The notes beneath the pieces were generated by a model, which did no database searches, was not told where the DNA came from, and saw nothing but the letters and a program-made list of their open reading frames with translations. A stretch of 64,000 nt of DNA. Source: Sclerotinia nivalis (Eukaryota; Ascomycota; Leotiomycetes; Helotiales; Sclerotiniaceae). Each line of letters starts with the position of its first letter. The first letter of the stretch is position 1. The translations under genes and the position numbers were made by a program. Location of the stretch: positions 3,038,001-3,102,000 of the forward strand of contig JAPEIS010000001.1 of assembly GCA_029531795.1 (NCBI GenBank). The letters are read 5' to 3'. Positions 46,225 to 58,159 of this stretch are shown one piece after another.

Positions 46225-47742
46225 CTTTCCCTTGAGTGTTGATGACTTCAGTATACTGGTGATTGTTAAAGATTGTTTGTGATCGGACGAGGTTTTCTGG
46301 AAAGAGGTTGATTGTTATATTTGACAGGAAGAGGTTTTCAAGGAAGAAAGCTTCTCCTTAGGAATGGTGACAACTTGAAGAAGGAAGGGAAGGGAAGGGA
46401 AAAGGATTTGAAGTTGAAAATAATTCGATTTAATTTGAAAACCGTAACCCTCTTGGTGAATACCTCTTCCTCCCGTCCTAAAATTGACGCTAGTACCAAC
46501 TTTAAATTTGACACTCCGTCTCTTCATGAAGTCTGCTGATGGAAGGGGGAACACGAACACCAACATCCAAAAAGATGAAAGGGTGAAGAGATGAAAAGAA
46601 AGAGATGTTCTCTAGAAAAGACAAATATCATCTGAAGAAGAAATTTCGACAATCTACGAGATGAAATTTGGGGTCTCACAACCTTATCCGATCTTGTCCT
46701 ACTTTTCTGTTATATCGAATCTCCAGCGCTTGGCTATTTGGATTGGCAAGCATACAAGCATACAAGCATACAATCTCGGACTCGAGACCTGAAGATGCAA
46801 GCTGCCATTGTACTTCAACATTGAGCAACAAACAATCTTATTGATGTTGTTATGCAGCCCTACTATCCAGTTGAAGCCACCCCTCCGGTTCCTAATGTTC
46901 TTCGGAAAGTTACCATAACCATTGCTGACCGGTTCAACGATCTTTTTCTAGGATTGGCGCCACCAATTGAGATGCAAATCATAGCCTCTTCGACTTCACA
47001 GAAACCAATTCTTGATCATTGAACGGGAAATTGCATATACTAGCAAGGTCGCTATCCATGTATCATACGTTAGAGCTTGGCACAGCCGTGAAACAAATCA
47101 AGACCAATTCTGCAAAGGTGCAGTAGTTGTGTAAGGAGAATATGCAGTTGCCCGCAACAAGTGAGTTCTTTGGTGATTGTAGCGAGAGTTGTTGCTGACA
47201 CACAAAAGATATTGTTGTCATCTTCTAGCAAGAGCGATTCTGCAAGGCAAGCAGGGGCATAATATATAGAGATGCGCCAAAGCCACATACCTTTACATGA
47301 ACTACAATATTACGAAATGAGCCTCTTGATCCGGATTGCCGCAATCCGCGAAACACAAAACGATCGTTGCACGGAAAGAAGAGTCTGACAACGATCAGAA
47401 TCTGGGGAGCTGGTAAAGTTTGTACTCACTCGCACTACATGACTATGATACAGTAGTGCTGTTCTGGATCGCCGACCAAAGTACGGAATACCGATGATCC
47501 GAGAATGACATACGGGAATGCTACTACAATTGTCAAATCTGCGTAGCTAGGTATAAGAAAACACATTAAAAACTTTAAGAAATGTTTGCCATGCCATAGT
47601 TTGCGGTCGGATTTATAACTAAATTCAACGAACTTGGAATGAAGTCTTTGGAGGGCTCACTGGCAGCGATCTATGCACAATTTACAACTCCAACGCTATG
47701 CTCAGTCCCTGATTGCCCATTATTCATAATCATCCACTTATA
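46225..47742. other. intergenic
   Basis: Promoter side of the rhodopsin-like gene, with purine-rich GAAGG runs near 46375-46405 and three copies of ACAAGCATAC at 46748-46770. No coding gene is supported. Short frames on both strands are chance-like. Confidence 0.4.
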
Positions 47743-48376
47743 TCATGCCACAGGAGTAATATATGCTTTCAATGCTTTCGCAGCATCACCATCATGAGCC
47801 TTCAATAAGTCTGTGGCCTTGATCTTTGTCAATTCGAGTTCCTCAACCTGCAATGGCAATTCAATTAGCCTCGAACACCAGATTCAAGTATCAAAGCATA
47901 GCCAAGGAGCGATAAAATCGAGGGATAGGAAAGGCACAGTGTGATCGGCAAAGGAAAGTTTGTCTTGGGTGGGAGTGATAATAGCTAAGAACAAAGACTT
48001 TATTTCAATATTTCAAACAAAGGGATTCAACTCAAACCAAGGCTCAATTTCAAATCTCCGTATATTAGAATCAACATACCAATAAATTAACATCGGCTGC
48101 TTCAACCTTCACTGTCTTCTTCACGATCTTTTTTTCATCTCCCTTCTTTGCAACAGTTCCATTTGTAGCGCCTGCCAACCTATCCATAGCTTTCCGCACA
48201 GCCTCTTGATCTATCTCTTTTGTAGCAGGAGAATCGTCTTCACGAGGAGCATCGAGGGAGGAGAGTGCAGCTGCTGCTTTCCGATCTTCTGCCGACTTGG
48301 CTACTTGAGGGATTTCATCATCTACATCGCCTGTGGTTGCACCTTCGACTACTGTAGGGGGTTGAGATTCGGACAT
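47743..48376 (-). CDS. HYPK-like protein with C-terminal UBA domain
   Basis: Predicted 133 residues in two exons, 48376-48080 and 47847-47743, with a 232-bp phase-0 intron (GTATGT donor, TTGCAG acceptor). The C-terminal 40 residues (VKVEAADVNLLVEELELTK, then IKATDLLKAHDGDAAKAL) form the UBA-type domain shared by HYPK and the nascent-polypeptide-associated complex alpha chain. HYPK binds the NatA N-terminal acetyltransferase near the ribosome and modulates it. The N-terminal half is acidic and low-complexity, followed by a Lys-rich helix (KKGDEKKIVKKT), as in HYPK. It lacks the NAC domain, which rules out the NAC alpha chain itself. It is transcribed away from the DAHP synthase gene 400 bp off. 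Confidence 0.82.
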
Positions 48377-48776
48377 TTTGATAATAAAAAGATTAGGGCT
48401 TGAAAGATAATTGTTTGCTTAAGGAGAATTGTCAGGGTGATGCGTAAAAGGATCCAAGCACAAGTTGTTGATTGATTAAGACAATAAGTTTTGGTTTGGG
48501 CTGCCAGTTCCACATCTGTAGGGCTGACAGGCCTATATCGGCAAACGTAGCCCCGACAGTAGCCTGATAAAAAGTTAAAAGTCTAATAACCACCGAATCA
48601 CAAGCTCGAGCCAAGTGATCAAAGCACACACTTCAATTTTTATTATTTCACCCCGCAAAACAATCACATTATTTACTACGACTTTCTTTACTATTTAAGT
48701 CAATTCGTCATCTCATTACAACTTTGTATAGCTTCAATTTTTCCAATTTAGGAATTACATTACGACTCATTTCAAA
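48377..48776. promoter_or_regulatory. shared divergent promoter region
   Basis: This 400-bp gap separates the start codons of the minus-strand HYPK-like gene and the plus-strand DAHP synthase, so both promoters must lie here or overlap. The DAHP synthase side is rich in T and C runs, common in fungal leaders. I cannot point to a defined factor site. Confidence 0.45.
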
Positions 48777-50322
48777 ATGCCAACCTTTGGTCCTGGAGCA
48801 GAATTGGGAATCAACTATGATGGAGCACCTATGGACCGGCCCGTTGAGTCATTACCCCGCCAGGTTGAGCCATGGTCACCAAGCTCTTGGACTACAAAGC
48901 CAATCAAGCAAGATGCAATATATGAGGACCGAAAGAATGTAGAGAAGTCTTTATCAAAACTTCAACGTCTCCCTCCCATTGTCACTCCTACAGAAATTAT
49001 TCGGCTCAAAGAAAGTTTACGAGATGTAGCTCTTGGCAAGGCATTTCTTCTTCAAGGTGGTGACTGTGCTGAACTATTCGACTACTGTGAGGAGAATGCG
49101 ATTGAATCAAAGATCAAGCTCTTACTTCAGATGAGTTTGGTTCTCGTTTGGGGAGCCAACAAGAAAGTGGTCAGAATTGCAAGAATGGCGGGTCAATATG
49201 CAAAGCCGAGATCAAGTCCCACAGAGATAGTAGATGGCAAGGAGACACCATCTTTTAGAGGAGACATCTTGAATGGTTACGATATCGAAGAGAGAAATTT
49301 AGACCCACAAAGACTTGTTAGGTAAGCACAAATCTGAGAGCTATCACGGTACTTGACTGACTCGCAGCAGTGCATACTTTCACTCGGCAGCCACTCTCAA
49401 CTTCATTCGCGCATCTCTATCATCTGGTATTGCCGATCTTCATAGCCCAATGAATTGGGGTCTTGGTCACGTGCGGGATCCTGAGTTACAAGAGAGATAC
49501 TCGAAAATTGTTGACTCCATCAGCGAGAGCTTACGTTTCATGCGTACTATTGGTGCAGATACTGCTGATCAACTCCGAGGGGTTGACCTCTACACCAGTC
49601 ATGAAGGTCTTTTACTTGAATATGAGCAGAGCCTTACTCGAAGACTTAAAGACCCATCTCAAAACTCACAAGCCGATGCAAACGCCAATAAGAATATTGA
49701 TCCTACGAAGGACGGAAAGGCATACTTCAATACATCAGCACATTTTCTTTGGATTGGTGACCGGACAAGACAAGTGGATGGAGCACATATTGAGTACTTC
49801 CGTGGTATAGCTAATCCAATCGGTGTCAAAGTGGGTCCCACGACTTCTTGTTCGGATCTTTTGGAGCTCCTTCGAAAGCTGAACCCAACAGTAGAAGTCG
49901 GCAAGATAACACTCATCACTCGTTATGGAGCTTCGAAAGTCCGTACACTTCTTCCCAAACACATCCGAACAGTTGAGGATAGTGAATATGCTCGAAGTGT
50001 CGTTTGGCAATGTGATCCAATGCACGGAAACACAAGATCCACGTCAACCGGCATCAAGACGAGACAGTTTACAGATATATTTTCCGAGCTTCAAGAGACT
50101 TTGGCAGTTCATCAGGAAGAAGGAAGCTACCTTGGAGGCGTTCATCTTGAATTGACCGGTGATGCTGTGACGGAATGTACTGGCGGTAGTGAGGGGCTTG
50201 CCGAGGAAGATTTATCGTTGAACTACACCAGTTTCTGTGATCCAAGATTGAACGAAAAACAAGCACTAGAAATGGCTTTCTTGATCGCGGGTCATTTCCG
50301 TGAGGGACATACCAAAAATTAG
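48777..50322 (+). CDS. class II 3-deoxy-D-arabino-heptulosonate-7-phosphate synthase
   Basis: Predicted 498 residues. It condenses phosphoenolpyruvate and erythrose 4-phosphate, the first step of the shikimate pathway to aromatic amino acids, probably in the cytosol. Exons are 48777-49321 and 49371-50322, with a 49-bp phase-2 intron. The class II (plant and microbial AroA-II) signatures are clear: FLLQGGDCAELFDYC near residue 85-100, RIARMAGQYAKPRSSPTE, SAYFHSAATLNFIRA at the splice join, SHEGLLLEYEQ, HFLWIGDRTRQ, VKVGPTTS, KITLITRYGA, WQCDPMHGNT, GGVHLELTGDAVTEC and TSFCDPRLN. The metal-binding Cys, His and Glu residues of the family lie within these blocks. A second acceptor three bases upstream (CAGCAG at 49365-49370) would add one Ser. 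Intact. Its neighbour is the divergent HYPK-like gene. Confidence 0.96.
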
Positions 50323-52065
50323 ATTAAATGGACAAAAATTAGTACATATTATTGTCTTTTATGCTGGGACTATTGGAAAGTCAAACACGCTACTTAGTGA
50401 CTGCGCTCTTTTTTGTTCTATTTCCTATTCCTTTTTTTTCATCCTTGGAATCCGTCAGAGCAAGCTTCTCTCCAGTTCCTCGTTAATAAGTCCGCGTTCA
50501 TACTTTCGAAGCTTTCGCATCTCCATTTATTCTTGTGGGACTTAGCCGATGCGATTTTGGTATTCTATGGTACACCATTTTTAACTGCCTTCGTATTCAT
50601 TGCTAAATTCACAGTTTTGCATTTCCTTGCTGTCAATCAGCTACACAAAAATCCATTGATCCTAGCGTGCACCAGTCTCTTGACGAAAAAAATGCTTTGA
50701 AAGCTTGACTGCGTTGCTATAATGGCAATTCATTGCCGAAAACTTTTCTAAAGTGGCATTGGAGGTTGATGTTAGCTGGTGATGAACAATCGTCTTGATT
50801 ATACGAGCTAAAGGAATCTTTTGGATTGATCCCAATGTAGGCATAAATGATACTGCGAATGTTGCTCTGGAAGTTGTACTATCGTCTGCAGTCCGCGATG
50901 ACGGAGGTATGCTGCCCTCACTTCCCCATTTCCAAACCTCCTTATTAGTCCCCATTTGCATTTTCATAGCTCTTCATCAGTTAGTATGGGAGACGTCTCC
51001 TATTTGCGTGAGATTAACTCTTTAGCGAGCCTAGATACTTTCAGGCCGTCGGAGCAAGTATGAAGTGGTAGTTTATTGGATTCAGGGGTCACAGATAGAT
51101 GCCAAACCATACGAGAAATGTTGGTAATTGGAAAAGTAGCAAAAGATGCCAGTCGAAGTCGAAGTCAGACAGGTCTATTTGGTATAGGTGTGGTTTCGAT
51201 GTCAGATGTAGTGTTACTTCGTAATATAATCGGCCTTGCGACCTATCTTAGTCGTGATGAGAAGTGACGAATTTTGAGTAAAATCTCGTCACAGCTAGCA
51301 TCAGTAAAGCATCGCACTTAGCATTAGTACCGCATTTCCATCAGCCTGGCAGTTTGGCTCGAAGCACCGCCAAGGTCGTACTTCTTCTCGAATGTTGAAA
51401 CCTTGCAGGAGAAATAGAATATGGCACGCAGCTCAGAAGCCGGCAAAGAGCTTGCGCGGTCTTTTCATGCGGTTAGAGAGGTATCTAACACCTCGCGGAA
51501 TTTCATCAGGTGGACTTAAATCTTGGATATTTCAGAGGAATCTACTTAATCAAGCATATATATATATATGACCAAGCGGAGGGAAATAAATCTGCGGAAT
51601 AGGGTGTGATTTTCTTAAGTTCATATGCTCAAATATTTAGCTGCCAGTTACATACCTAGTAGTCTGAGATTTTATTTCATAAGAGATATTTCGGGTATTG
51701 ATTTTCATTCGAGGTTTGAGATTTTTGCTTGGAAATTTAAAATCCGTATTCGGAAATTATATTGGCAGGTATCTCATTCATTGAGCTCCTGTGCTAAGAA
51801 TTTTGAGTTAGCATTCTGCAATGGACTTCCGAAGAGGTTGAAATTTGAAATAGTGAATGCAATAAATTCCAAAATCCAACATACTGCTGTTGTTTGAAGA
51901 TAGATCTTTTGCTAGATAGCGCGACCTAGTATTGAGTGAGAATGTCACAGTGAACTGGGGGCGTCAATACCTATAGGTAATTGATCTTGATAGGTGTTGA
52001 ATTTATGGAATTTGGAAATAATATTTTGAATTTGAGTAGTTTAGTTGGGTAATTTTCTGTTTTCC

Positions 52066-52101
52066 GGGCGGGTAGGGGGGTGGGGGAAGGAGGGGGGGTG
52101 G
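52066..52101 (+). other. G-rich tract with quadruplex potential
   Basis: Five or more runs of three to seven G within 36 bases (GGGCGGGTAGGGGGG and onward), meeting the G3N1-7 pattern for an intramolecular G-quadruplex. Confidence 0.6.
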
Positions 52102-52900
52102 AAGTTGTTGGAGATGTATAATATATGTAAAGTGAGTTGTTGATAACTCTAATTAATTGGAACTTTGAGTTTGTGTTTATTTTTTTGGGGGAGAGGGATG
52201 GGGATTTTTCCTTTTAGGGTCGGTGTCCTGAGGATGTTGAGTGGGAATCTGGATATGCATCTGAATATCACTATGAATTTTATTTTATGGTGTATAGGGG
52301 CCGGGACTCGGGAGGATTTGGACTTGTAGTCGCCAGGCCAGATCATATTATTCCTAAAGAGATGGTTGTCTATCTGAAAATGGATGTCAGGTAAATGAAT
52401 GCTGAAATAGTGGGAATACACAATTAGAGAGTAAAACATCATTAAAGAAAAAACCACCAAATCTTTTATGCTTTTATGGCTCATACTACAGGTAAAGAAA
52501 AATCTTGGATTCTATTTATTCTATATAATATATTCAGTTCTTGGAGATAAAAGTAATTAAAAGTAATTAATGATAGATTTTTTGAGGATTTTTTGAGGAT
52601 ATCTTGTTGGATTATAGTATCTGGGGCTTACAGGGAAAGGGAACTTATTTGGGGATTGTGGATTTTGAGATATGGTGATGGTGGTGATGATAAATATAAG
52701 TATAAGTATAGTTTCTTGATGATGAAGACAGTAATATTTTGGTTAATGCTTTATTGCCATTATTGACAAGTGAAGTAGAGAAACCAAAGATCACTATTGT
52801 ATTTTCATGCTTTCAGTTAGTTGCTCCTAATTTGTAACTTCAACCTGATGTACTGAGTATATGCTATCAAGGGAAGGGTTTGGGCTGATGATTATATTCG

Positions 52901-52924
52901 CCCCCCCGCCCCTCCCCACCACCC
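52901..52924 (-). other. C-rich tract (G-rich on minus strand)
   Basis: C runs of seven, four, four, two and three within 24 bases. The minus strand can form a quadruplex-like pattern, though one of the four runs is short. Confidence 0.45.
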
Positions 52925-53076
52925 TCTGGATTTATATAAATACGAACGTATCTTGGTTTGTTAATGGTATTTTGTATCATTGATAGTACTCTCATTCATT
53001 CCAGCTAAATATATACAAAAAAATATTTTATCCTCTCCACTACCCATGCCTCAACATCTCGTTCGAGCACTATATA

Positions 53077-53975
53077 TTAAATACAGGTACCAACAACATT
53101 AGCAGTGCTATTCTTAATATGAGAATACAAAGGATTAGAAGACCCCGCACACAAAACTCCCTTAACGAATACCCCCGCAACGAGATTCGCCGCAATAGGA
53201 GAAGTATGAGTGTGATCATTTGGATAATAAGTATTAACAATACTAGCACCAAGAACAGCATACTGATTGGCAAGATAAGTACCGTGATCGATAAAACTAG
53301 CCATGCTTCCCACATTCTTCACAACTTCCTCGCCATAGCCTGTGAATCGAGGTGATGTGTATGAACATGTACCCGTTTCGCATGTGTTATCGGGGGTAGG
53401 GGAGGAAATGATGACGTGGGCGCCTTTGGCGGTCATGAGCTCGGTTGCGTTGGTGAGATAGGTGGGGTAGGTTTGTACGATTACACCAGCGGCTGTGGTG
53501 CAGGTTTCGTTGCCGGCTCCTAGGCAATCGGAACGGCCGTTGTCGGTGGGGGTGAGGGATCCTCCGTCATTGTGTCCGAATTCGATGATGACGATGTCGC
53601 CAGATTTAATGGTGGCGATGACTTCACCGAAGCGGTTTTCATTGGTGTAGGAACGGGCTGAGCGACCGGCTATGGCATCGTTGACGACGGGGATGGTGAG
53701 GGAGTATGGGAGGTATACACCCCAGCCTGTAAATGATTAGCTATGTATTTGAGGATGTTTTGTGATTTGTACGTACCTTGAGTTCCAGTTCCGCCCCCTC
53801 CGAGAGCCATGGTGGAATCTCCACACATGTAAACTGTGGGTGAAGCAGCTGCTGCGGCATGTACTTCGACTCTAGGTAGGCTTAAATCAACGGCTGTTGG
53901 CTTTACATGACTAAATGGAACAGCATGCGCGGAAGAGGCCAAAATGGCCAAGAGGAGTTCTGATGTAGTCTTCAT
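53077..53975 (-). CDS. rhamnogalacturonan acetylesterase (CE12, SGNH hydrolase)
   Basis: Predicted 282 residues in two exons, 53975-53777 and 53726-53077 (50-bp intron, GTACGT donor, phase 1). It removes acetyl groups from the rhamnogalacturonan backbone of pectin so that lyases and hydrolases can cut it, outside the cell. The N-terminus is a signal peptide (MKTTSELLLAILASSAHAVP). SGNH blocks are intact: GDS at 52-54 with nucleophile Ser54, a Gly in the VNDAIAGRSARSY block, GHND near 115, and the catalytic DHTH near residue 237. Four Cys in the mature region (GRSDCLGAG, ETCTT, DNTCETGTC) plus two near the end fit disulphides of secreted CE12 enzymes. It matches the plant-degrading lifestyle inferred for the organism. 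Confidence 0.92.
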
Positions 53976-55643
53976 GATTTCTTTCTAGAATTACCGGGTG
54001 TTTGATTCGAAATTGCGATGTGTTGTGAAAGTAAAAGTATGGTAATTGATATAAATTGGGAAGACTCGACGGGGAATCGATGAATAGCTCGACAAAGAAG
54101 CAAATGCACTGAGTTCAAAGAATGATAGAGCAAGAAGAAAACATGAGGATATCGTCGTATGTTAGATTATATATACCTAATATTCCCCCACAAAAAAAAT
54201 AAATCATGATTCCACTCGGAAGATTTACGGAGTACGGAGTAGATGAAGAAACCCTTCCATACCAATGGGTGCATGCCGACTCAAGAAGAGCTATATTCCA
54301 CCACGATATTTTCCCGTCATTGGATGTCTTCCCCGCAGAAATGCTCGAAAGGAATTTATATACCCGGAGCTAAAATCTTCACAACGGTGTTAATAAACAA
54401 GCTTAGCCAAGAAAAGCATGAAGCTTTGACACTTCGGGTTTTAGGTAGAAGATTGGACGGATTTTGACGGCGGGCGAAACGTAATTCGTGCAAAATAGAA
54501 TGATTTACCTTACGGTTTGTGTTATTGAGGGGCGGGGGAGGGGCTTACTGTAACGTCGAACTACCGGTGAAGAAGAAATCTTTATATAATCAAACCTCAG
54601 GCATAGATTTATCGGAACTTTTATTGTTCCGAGTGAAGATGGAGCTTCGGAGATTGAAGGACTACTTCGTTCCGTAACACCATATATCCAAATGTTTAAC
54701 ATTGATGAGCAGCATTGTGTGTCGAGCGTGAAATAGATTTCTTCTGTCCCCAAGCTTTAATATAGATTGATAGTTGCATTCGGCTCAGGGATTTGTAGCC
54801 AGATTCCCCTTCATTTCATCGCACCAACGAGAATGTGCAGGAAGTCCTGAATATTGCCACTTTCCCGTCGGAATTTCCCTATCTGGTAGCAAAAACCTTA
54901 ATCAGAACCTGATGATTTTGTCTGGACTTCTTGTTCTATCTCTACTGTTGGCCTGGTGAACTTTTCGAATGTTTAGTAATCGTTCTAGTCTGTGTTTTTC
55001 CTCTTTCTGTTGTAGCTATCCCGCCTATGGATGCTAAATAATATAAGCAATACAAGTTCATCCGATTAGCATCGGGGCAAATTAGGCTTTACCAAAGATC
55101 GTTTCAAACATGCATGGATGAGAGCTGTATCAAGGAAGCTCACTCTTTCATCCAACTCCCTTCCTTGACCAATATTGAGCAAGACATCGACACACTTTGG
55201 AAAACCTCATGATTTCCCTCAGCTCTGTCATTTCAGATTTATCCATCTATTTAAGAAGATGAAAGTTTAGCTGATCTCTCTTACTGTATCCCAGCATACT
55301 AGTTTCAAACAATATGAGTGGTTACTTCAAGAATGCATGGCCAATCATGCATGCCTTATGTGATCCCCTTGATGAGGATGGGAGATTTTATTAGGGAAGA
55401 TTATATTGGACGTTAAAAAACACGGTATTATCACAATTACTTGTTGGACGAGGTACCCAAGTTGTGAAAAAAATCAATTTATCATTTACCCAAGCAACCA
55501 TCTGGTAGAAGCAATTTTCCACTTTAAATGTAGTTTGACCAACCTAGCATCATCAGCTTTTATATCAATTACAACCAAGCAGATATCTTACCGTGGAAGT
55601 TTGAGGGGTTTTATCCACCAAATACTGTAAAACTTATGAATCT
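53976..55643. other. intergenic, esterase promoter side
   Basis: Near 53976 it should hold the promoter of the esterase gene. A short GTACGGAGTAC repeat occurs at 54229-54241. The remaining frames (60-80 codons) show no motif. Confidence 0.4.
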
Positions 55644-56106
55644 TTAGATAGACTCTTCCTGTACTTCTGATATCATGCTATCACTTCTTGTCGAATCCCA
55701 TATTTCAGTCCACTCCCGACTCCACTCCACTTCCATGCTCGTTCTCATCCAACTTTGCAAACCCAAATATACGATTCTGCAATTAACCAAATGTTGGAGC
55801 TCTGCTGGGACCCACCTCCTGAATTTTACAAGCAGATCAAGGTAATTGACATCCAAGAAGTTAATCCACAAAAGGGTAGCTGCCCTTTTCGATGCAAAGG
55901 TTTGATGATCCTGGTATATTCTTAAGGCACGAAAGAAGACAACATGCATTCCCGGTTGAGTGAATTGGAAGGCAGTCTGTCATGCTGAAGGTCAGAATAT
56001 GTCACCATGATAAGCTAGAGTCATGTACCTTAATTTCCTCAATATATTCTATCGCATCGTTCAAGTCCAGAGGAACTTGAACAAGTCTAAAACCTTGTCT
56101 ATCCAT
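55644..56106 (-). CDS. hypothetical protein, two exons proposed
   Basis: I do not recognise it. A minus-strand model of 136 residues joins 56106-56029 to 55976-55644 across a 52-bp intron (GTACAT donor, CATGACAG acceptor, phase 0). It reads MDRQGFRLVQVPLDLNDAIE, then an aromatic and leucine-rich stretch (VVFFRALRIY, WINFLDVNYLDLLVKF) and a Trp-rich acidic end (SREWTEIWDS). The protein composition is good, but no family, signal peptide or membrane helix is clear. It could be an exon of a larger gene, a transposon remnant or chance. The model is inference from splice signals and frame only. Confidence 0.3.
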
Positions 56107-57445
56107 GGTTTTTCTTCGAGTTTCACGTATTGCAACCTATCAGACAAGTCTGGCAGCCTATAATCAGATATTGATGTTAGCAAGCACTCATATCCCTATA
56201 TTTCAGCATCAACCAAGTGGCAGTGTTCCTTAGAGTTGAGAGTTATTTTCATCATTTGCAAGAGCAGCATATTTCCAGGTCCAATAGAACCCACAAGACT
56301 TCACACGGCCTTGGGGCGCGCTTAGCTTTGACAAGCACACCTTGCAAAAGAGAAGTGACAATTAATGACTCTACAAGAAAGCAAGTCTTTGAAGTGCCTG
56401 AGTTATTTTGAGAGGTTGCAAGTGTGAGAAACGGGTGTACTTGCCAATTTTGTTATGTTTGCTGAATAACACGTAGGGTGGAGATCTCAGGTGGATCAGA
56501 GATAAGCTGGCTTAGAAATTTATTTCTTCCTTTTCTCAAGTTTATGAGATTTGCCTTTGTGCAGAGTGTGGATGATCAGAATATTATCTGCGTCCACTTG
56601 TGAAGTAGGAGTATTTTGGAATAGCTATATGAAAAGAGTGGATTAGCTTCAGTACAAAATAGTATTGAGAAGGAATACTCTTGAAGTAATCAAGAAAGAA
56701 AAAAAGGTTGGTAGGAAGGAGAACAAAAGCAGCTTGGTGAGAGTTGAAAAACCTGGCAGACCCGAAAACAATGATGAGTGAGTAAACATAACAGCAATTC
56801 TCTCTATACCAATGTTTTGAAGACATCTCATTGATTGTTGTTGCCTCTGCAGGGGAAGAGGAGGTTCATCATACCTTTGTTGAAAGTTTAATCTTTATGA
56901 AAAAATCCAGGTCCTAACAAGACTTGTCATAGTTGAGATTCTGTTCATTTGATGATGGGTTATCTTCCTCACAAAGCTCTATCTAAATTGTTCGGATGGG
57001 TAGGACACACATCCGAGTCTTGCCGAAATTATTATAATTTACTAACAAAGCTGAATTTTCCGAATTTTCTTTATACTAGTTTTGAAACACTGGATTTTAC
57101 TATTGGTTGTTCTAGAAAAGGGCTTTTCAAGTAAATTAAGGATTATTTCCACAAGCTCTCAATACCAATGTAATGTTTTGATCATAACCTTTCATACATC
57201 TACTAATCTTGAGTTCCCCCATGGCTCATGGCTTTGAAATACTCCATTGTTCAAGTTCTCCCATAGATTGATGTTGACTATGATTTTACAAACTACTAAA
57301 GACACCTAATGTTGCGAGTTTCTAATGCTTTCTTCACATTAGTGCTGTTTATCTCAACCACTTATGCATTTACTGTATTTCAGATACTCAGCACTTATCC
57401 ATTTGACCTCAAAATTCACCATCTGCAGGGATTCAAAATTGCAGC
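56107..57445. other. intergenic, possible LTR-element traces
   Basis: Two sites on the minus strand resemble the copia primer-binding sequence TTGGTATC(A)GAGC: one at 57155-57168 (TTGGTATTGAGAGC) and a poorer one near 56800-56815. No coding element parts or long repeats confirm a retrotransposon. The open frames are chance-like. Confidence 0.25.
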
Positions 57446-57690
57446 ATGGAAAGCCGAAAGTGTCTCCTCAATCTTATGAACTCGGATTACTTCAACAATA
57501 GCAATCCCACCATGATTGTAACAACAACATTGTAAGTTCTTCCAAGTACTAAGCCAAGTAATATGTCTATTAAATACTAACGAGAAATTTGATTTTTAGC
57601 TTCGCCTTTCACCAAGTCTGCCTTGCTCATGTTTATTTCAATTTCGAGCTAGACAATTTATACCCTCGTGCTAGCTCTGCAAAAAAGTAG
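57446..57690 (+). CDS. small spliced open frame, 58 residues
   Basis: An ATG at 57446 leads into a frame interrupted by a near-perfect fungal intron (57532-57599, 68 bp): donor GTAAGT, branch TACTAAC and acceptor TTTTTAG. Splicing joins MIVTTT to FFAFHQVCLAH and reads to TAG at 57688, giving 58 residues. No family is recognised. Upstream coding exons are possible, because the frame stays open a little above 57446 behind an acceptor-like CTGCAG. The intron quality argues that this region is transcribed on the plus strand. Whether the product is a protein or a spliced noncoding RNA is open. Confidence 0.35.
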
Positions 57691-57692
57691 CT

Positions 57693-57773
57693 CCACGTGG
57701 AGATGGGAGAGGAACCCACTAGAGGATCTAAATCATGGGTTCCTCTCCCTGCTTCTCCCATGCAGCCACGTGG
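57693..57773. repeat. imperfect hairpin with 14-bp perfect stem
   Basis: GGGAGAGGAACCCA at 57705-57718 pairs with TGGGTTCCTCTCCC at 57736-57749 around a 17-base loop. Outside it, CCACGTGG at 57693-57700 and again at 57766-57773 can pair as an outer stem. Seen directly. Confidence 0.8.
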
Positions 57774-58159
57774 CGTGGGTGCCGATATGGAACCCCTGTG
57801 CTGGGAGTCAATTATATCCTGCCATATCGTGGCGCAGCAGATTCTTCAACGAAGGATTCTTTCAAGAGAACATTGAGGCCAGGAAAGATGCCCATTCTGC
57901 CGGAATTTCTGGAATTGAGCTACCCTGGGAAATTTCCCACCACGGCCCATAACGATGGTTGCCCTCCCTGCTCCATTCTCGTCGAACAGCTGTTGCCTCA
58001 ACAATCAATTCTGTCTTGCGGGTGTGCAGTCTGGTGTGAAGAAGGATGTCATGATTGAGGAGAAGCCTCATAGGGAGAGACATGAGGGGGAGAATTTCTG
58101 GTCTCGAGGCGGATGAGGGAATATCCATTAGAGTCTATCTTAGCAAGGGCTCTCACCAT

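Larger units (their letters stand above)
50323..53076. other. intergenic
   Basis: No supportable gene in 2.7 kb. The start is the 3' flank of the DAHP synthase gene. It has a TATATA run near 51559-51570, a G-rich tract at 52066-52101 and a C-rich tract at 52901-52924. The right edge is the 3' flank of the esterase gene. Confidence 0.45.

Noticed and set aside
57735..58058. 107-codon frame with several Cys
   Set aside because: It starts inside the hairpin, lacks any family motif and is covered by the unresolved transcript note, so it is not listed as a gene.
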